DNA from: Akkermansiaceae bacterium
GTDB taxonomy: Bacteria > Verrucomicrobiota > Verrucomicrobiia > Verrucomicrobiales > Akkermansiaceae
Length of the DNA: 64,000 nucleotides
Reading direction: 5' to 3'
Assembly: GCA_019634595.1 (NCBI GenBank)
Contig: JAHCBC010000003.1
Span: forward strand, 682,001 to 746,000
Shown piece by piece: positions 62,041 through 64,000 of the stretch (its first letter is position 1; each line of letters opens with the position of its first letter). A program made the translations under genes and the position numbers. Under the pieces are notes generated by a model. That model searched no databases. It worked only from the letters and a program-made list of their open reading frames with translations, and was not told the DNA's origin.

Positions 62041-62766
62041 TCAGTGTCCACAAGTGCAGGCTTTGCCGCCGCGGAGCACTTGCAGCTCCGCCATCCACAA
62101 CGACATCACGGGAGTGGTGACTACCTGATCGCCCGCATACAGGCCGTCCTTGATCTCAACCAGCCGGTCATTCGATGCGCCCACCGTCACCGGCGTCCGC
62201 ACATAGAACTTGCCGTTGACCGTGTAAACGAAGGTGCCCTCCGCCGTCCTGAGCAGGGCCGAACCGGGAATGGCTGGAGCAGCTTCGCCCTCCAGACACG
62301 CGGCGACTGCAGTCAGCGCCGTACCGGGTGCCAGCGACTGTTTGGTGGAAACGCTGACCTCGGCGTCCCCGGCACCGATTGGCGCGGGATCGATCTTGGT
62401 AATGGTGCCAGCGAGCGGGACGGTGGAACCTTCAATCCGGACTTCCATGCCAAGCTTGAGCGAGGCGGCCTGTGCGGGGCTGATCCAGCCGGTGGCAAGA
62501 TTCGCGCCGGTGGCGGTCAGTTGGAGGGTCACCGAAGAGCCGACTTTTTCTTCGCTCACATCTTCGATCTTCAGACCGATCGCGGCCTGCATCTCGTCGG
62601 TGAGCGAGAGTCCTTCACCCTTTTTGAATTGGGCGCCGTTTTCCGCGATGGCCTCCGCCGCGGCCGAAGCCGCCGCCTCGGATTTCTGGCAGGAGGTGTT
62701 GAAGGTGGCGATGGCGAAGCTGCCGAGGCCGGCAAGGAGAAGTGATGAAGTTTTCATGGGGTTCAT
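62041..62766 (-). CDS. Very short periplasmic adaptor of the CzcA pump
   Basis: Membrane-fusion protein of 241 residues, only a bit over half of the usual 350-420. A lipobox-like end (FNTSC near residue 26) suggests lipid anchoring. The remaining regions are the beta-barrel (GTALTAVAACLEG) and membrane-proximal parts (GTFVYTVNGKFYVRTPV, VEIKDGLYAGDQVVT). The alpha-helical hairpin that contacts the outer-membrane channel and the lipoyl half seem absent. The C-terminus GGKACTCGH is a metal-binding motif. It overlaps the TolC-like stop by ATGA. Confidence 0.8.
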   Translation of the reverse strand: MNPMKTSSLLLAGLGSFAIATFNTSCQKSEAAASAAAEAIAENGAQFKKGEGLSLTDEMQAAIGLKIEDVSEEKVGSSVTLQLTATGANLATGWISPAQAASLKLGMEVRIEGSTVPLAGTITKIDPAPIGAGDAEVSVSTKQSLAPGTALTAVAACLEGEAAPAIPGSALLRTAEGTFVYTVNGKFYVRTPVTVGASNDRLVEIKDGLYAGDQVVTTPVMSLWMAELQVLRGGKACTCGH

Positions 62767-64000
62767 TTGGTTTTGGTCGTTTTAGTGGTTTGGGGCGCGG
62801 AAGCGCCGACGAGTTGTTCGAGGTCGAGCGAGGCACGGAGTACCTCCAGCCGGGTGGCGTTGATCGCCTCCGTGGCTTCGAGATATTTGTCCTGCATTTC
62901 AAGATAGGTGCTCAGCGGAACCGCCCCGAGACGATAGTGTCGGTCGGCGAGTCGAGCAGCTTCTGCGAAGGATTGGAGGGAATCCGGTTTCCAGCCATCG
63001 AGACGCTTCTGCTGAGTGCCGAGCAGAAGCCAGGCTTCGGTGATCTGGCGCTCCACTTCACGCATGGTCGCTTGCAGCGAAGCTTCAGCTTGCATCCGCC
63101 GAGCCTGGCTCGCGTTGACCGCGGCCTTCCCGTTATCCCAGACTGGAAGAGGCATGGACAGCGACAGCCCGACGACGGTTTCCCGGTCGCCCGCTCGTTC
63201 CTGGGAGAGGTTCGGTCCCACAGTGAAAGTCGGATAACGCTCGTTTTTGGCCAGCGAAACCTTGAGTCCCTGCTGTTCCAGTTCGGCGCGCCGGACCCTC
63301 AAGTCGAAGTTGCTCGCCGCCGCGCGGTTGAGCAATGAAACCAGCTCCGCCGCCTTCGGTGCGGGAAACTCCGTGCGCCGTACTTGCAGGGGTTCGTCCG
63401 CCCGGCGTCCCATAAGCTGGTTGAGTTCGAGAAGCGCTTTCTGCATTTCCACGGCGGCTTCACCTGCCCGCCGTTGAATGACGACTTCCGCCGCTTCGAT
63501 GATCTTGGCTTCCAGCAGCGGCGCAACGCCGCCCGGTTCGCGCTGGACGATCACCTCTTTGACCCCGGTGAAGCGGTCGGCGACCTCAGCCGCCGCCGCG
63601 GCATTTTCCTGCTGGGTGGCGAGGGCATAGCCGAGGACTTTCACCCGTGCCGCCAGAAAGGCGCTGAAACGCTCAAGACCGAGATCGGCCAAGGCAATGT
63701 CACGGTCGGCGATGGCCTTGCGCAGCCCCAGCCTGCCCGGCCATTCGATCGGCTGGGCCAGGGTCACCGAATAGGCAATCCCCTCGGCCCTAGCGTCTCC
63801 GCCACCGACCCGCTTGTGGCCGAAATCGAGGCTGAGTTCAGGGTTGGAAAGCTTGCCGGCGGTGGAACGATTGGCCTTGGCCACCGCGATCTCCGCCTTG
63901 TAATAGCGGATCTCAGGGTTGCGGGCGAGCGCCTGGCTAACCAGTCCGTCGATGCTGAGGGGTACGGGCTGCGGTTCGGCGGTGGCCAAGGCTACCGACA
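62763..64000 (-). CDS. TolC-family outer-membrane channel of the pump (cut by right edge)
   Basis: Outer-membrane efflux channel, about 412 residues visible; the frame is open to the edge and ends its visible start in the tail of a signal peptide (SVALATAEPQP). Two repeats of the outer-membrane efflux domain are seen: AKANRSTAGKLSNPELSLDFG in the first, and KNERYPTFTVGPNLSQERAG with WDNGKAAVNASQARRMQAEA in the second. It is upstream of the adaptor and pump genes in one operon (overlap of 4 bp with the adaptor). The true start lies beyond the window. Confidence 0.88.
   Translation of the reverse strand, partial: SVALATAEPQPVPLSIDGLVSQALARNPEIRYYKAEIAVAKANRSTAGKLSNPELSLDFGHKRVGGGDARAEGIAYSVTLAQPIEWPGRLGLRKAIADRDIALADLGLERFSAFLAARVKVLGYALATQQENAAAAAEVADRFTGVKEVIVQREPGGVAPLLEAKIIEAAEVVIQRRAGEAAVEMQKALLELNQLMGRRADEPLQVRRTEFPAPKAAELVSLLNRAAASNFDLRVRRAELEQQGLKVSLAKNERYPTFTVGPNLSQERAGDRETVVGLSLSMPLPVWDNGKAAVNASQARRMQAEASLQATMREVERQITEAWLLLGTQQKRLDGWKPDSLQSFAEAARLADRHYRLGAVPLSTYLEMQDKYLEATEAINATRLEVLRASLDLEQLVGASAPQTTKTTKTK

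Overview
The window looks like chromosomal DNA of a member of the Verrucomicrobiota, perhaps close to Luteolibacter or Haloferula. That placement is inferred from three signs: very large secreted proteins with autotransporter-type beta-strand repeats and a C-terminal PEP-CTERM sorting tail, a zinc-ribbon MotA/TolQ-like gene followed by two coiled-coil ExbD-like genes, and high G+C. No rRNA gene is present to settle it.

Positions 1-22,190 look like ordinary chromosome. They hold the str ribosomal operon (rpsL, rpsG and the start of fusA, cut by the left edge), an old-yellow-enzyme reductase divergent from an ArsR-type regulator across a clear operator, and a TonB-dependent receptor behind a Fur-like box and a strong hairpin. 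The three-gene proton-channel-like operon follows, then three PEP-CTERM proteins, a zinc alcohol dehydrogenase, an MFS transporter, a YqhA protein and an acetylornithine-type aminotransferase.

At 22,190-22,234 lies the 3' part of a CAU-anticodon tRNA without its 5' half, next to a tyrosine recombinase (22,376-23,773) in visibly AT-richer DNA. This is the signature of an integrated island, which would extend rightwards past the window end. A junk zone follows: a possible peptidase remnant, a complete IS481-family element with about 55-bp terminal inverted repeats and a 5-bp target duplication, and an IS66-type fragment.

The island cargo is coherent. From 26,377 to 38,273, behind a good PHO box, a plus-strand series encodes a large TonB-dependent receptor, a secreted beta-helix protein, a DUF3450 protein, a coiled-coil/ExbB protein, ExbD, TonB, a TPR protein and an OprO/OprP-type porin. 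This looks like a TonB energised outer-membrane system for phosphate or a phosphorylated compound. From 38,347 to 51,633 on the minus strand come an arsenic operon (arsR, DUF6428, an unknown small gene, acr3, arsC, GAPDH, arsJ, arsC) and then pstS, pstC, pstA, two pstB genes, phoU and a third arsC. Cells meeting arsenate could take up phosphate selectively, reduce arsenate and export arsenite through ACR3, and export 1-arseno-3-phosphoglycerate made by GAPDH through ArsJ.

From 51,793 to 55,711 a plus-strand unit encodes a SigZ-like sigma factor, a MerT-like protein, a flavoprotein and an MFS transporter, linked by stop/start overlaps at two of its three junctions. The last block (56,092-64,000, minus strand) is a metal efflux operon: a TolC-like protein cut by the right edge, a very short adaptor, a CzcA-type RND pump, two small secreted proteins and a P1B-type ATPase. 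Short cysteine clusters at the ends of many of these unrelated proteins run through the whole metal region. PhoB/PhoR, exosortase and the second att site are not in the window.
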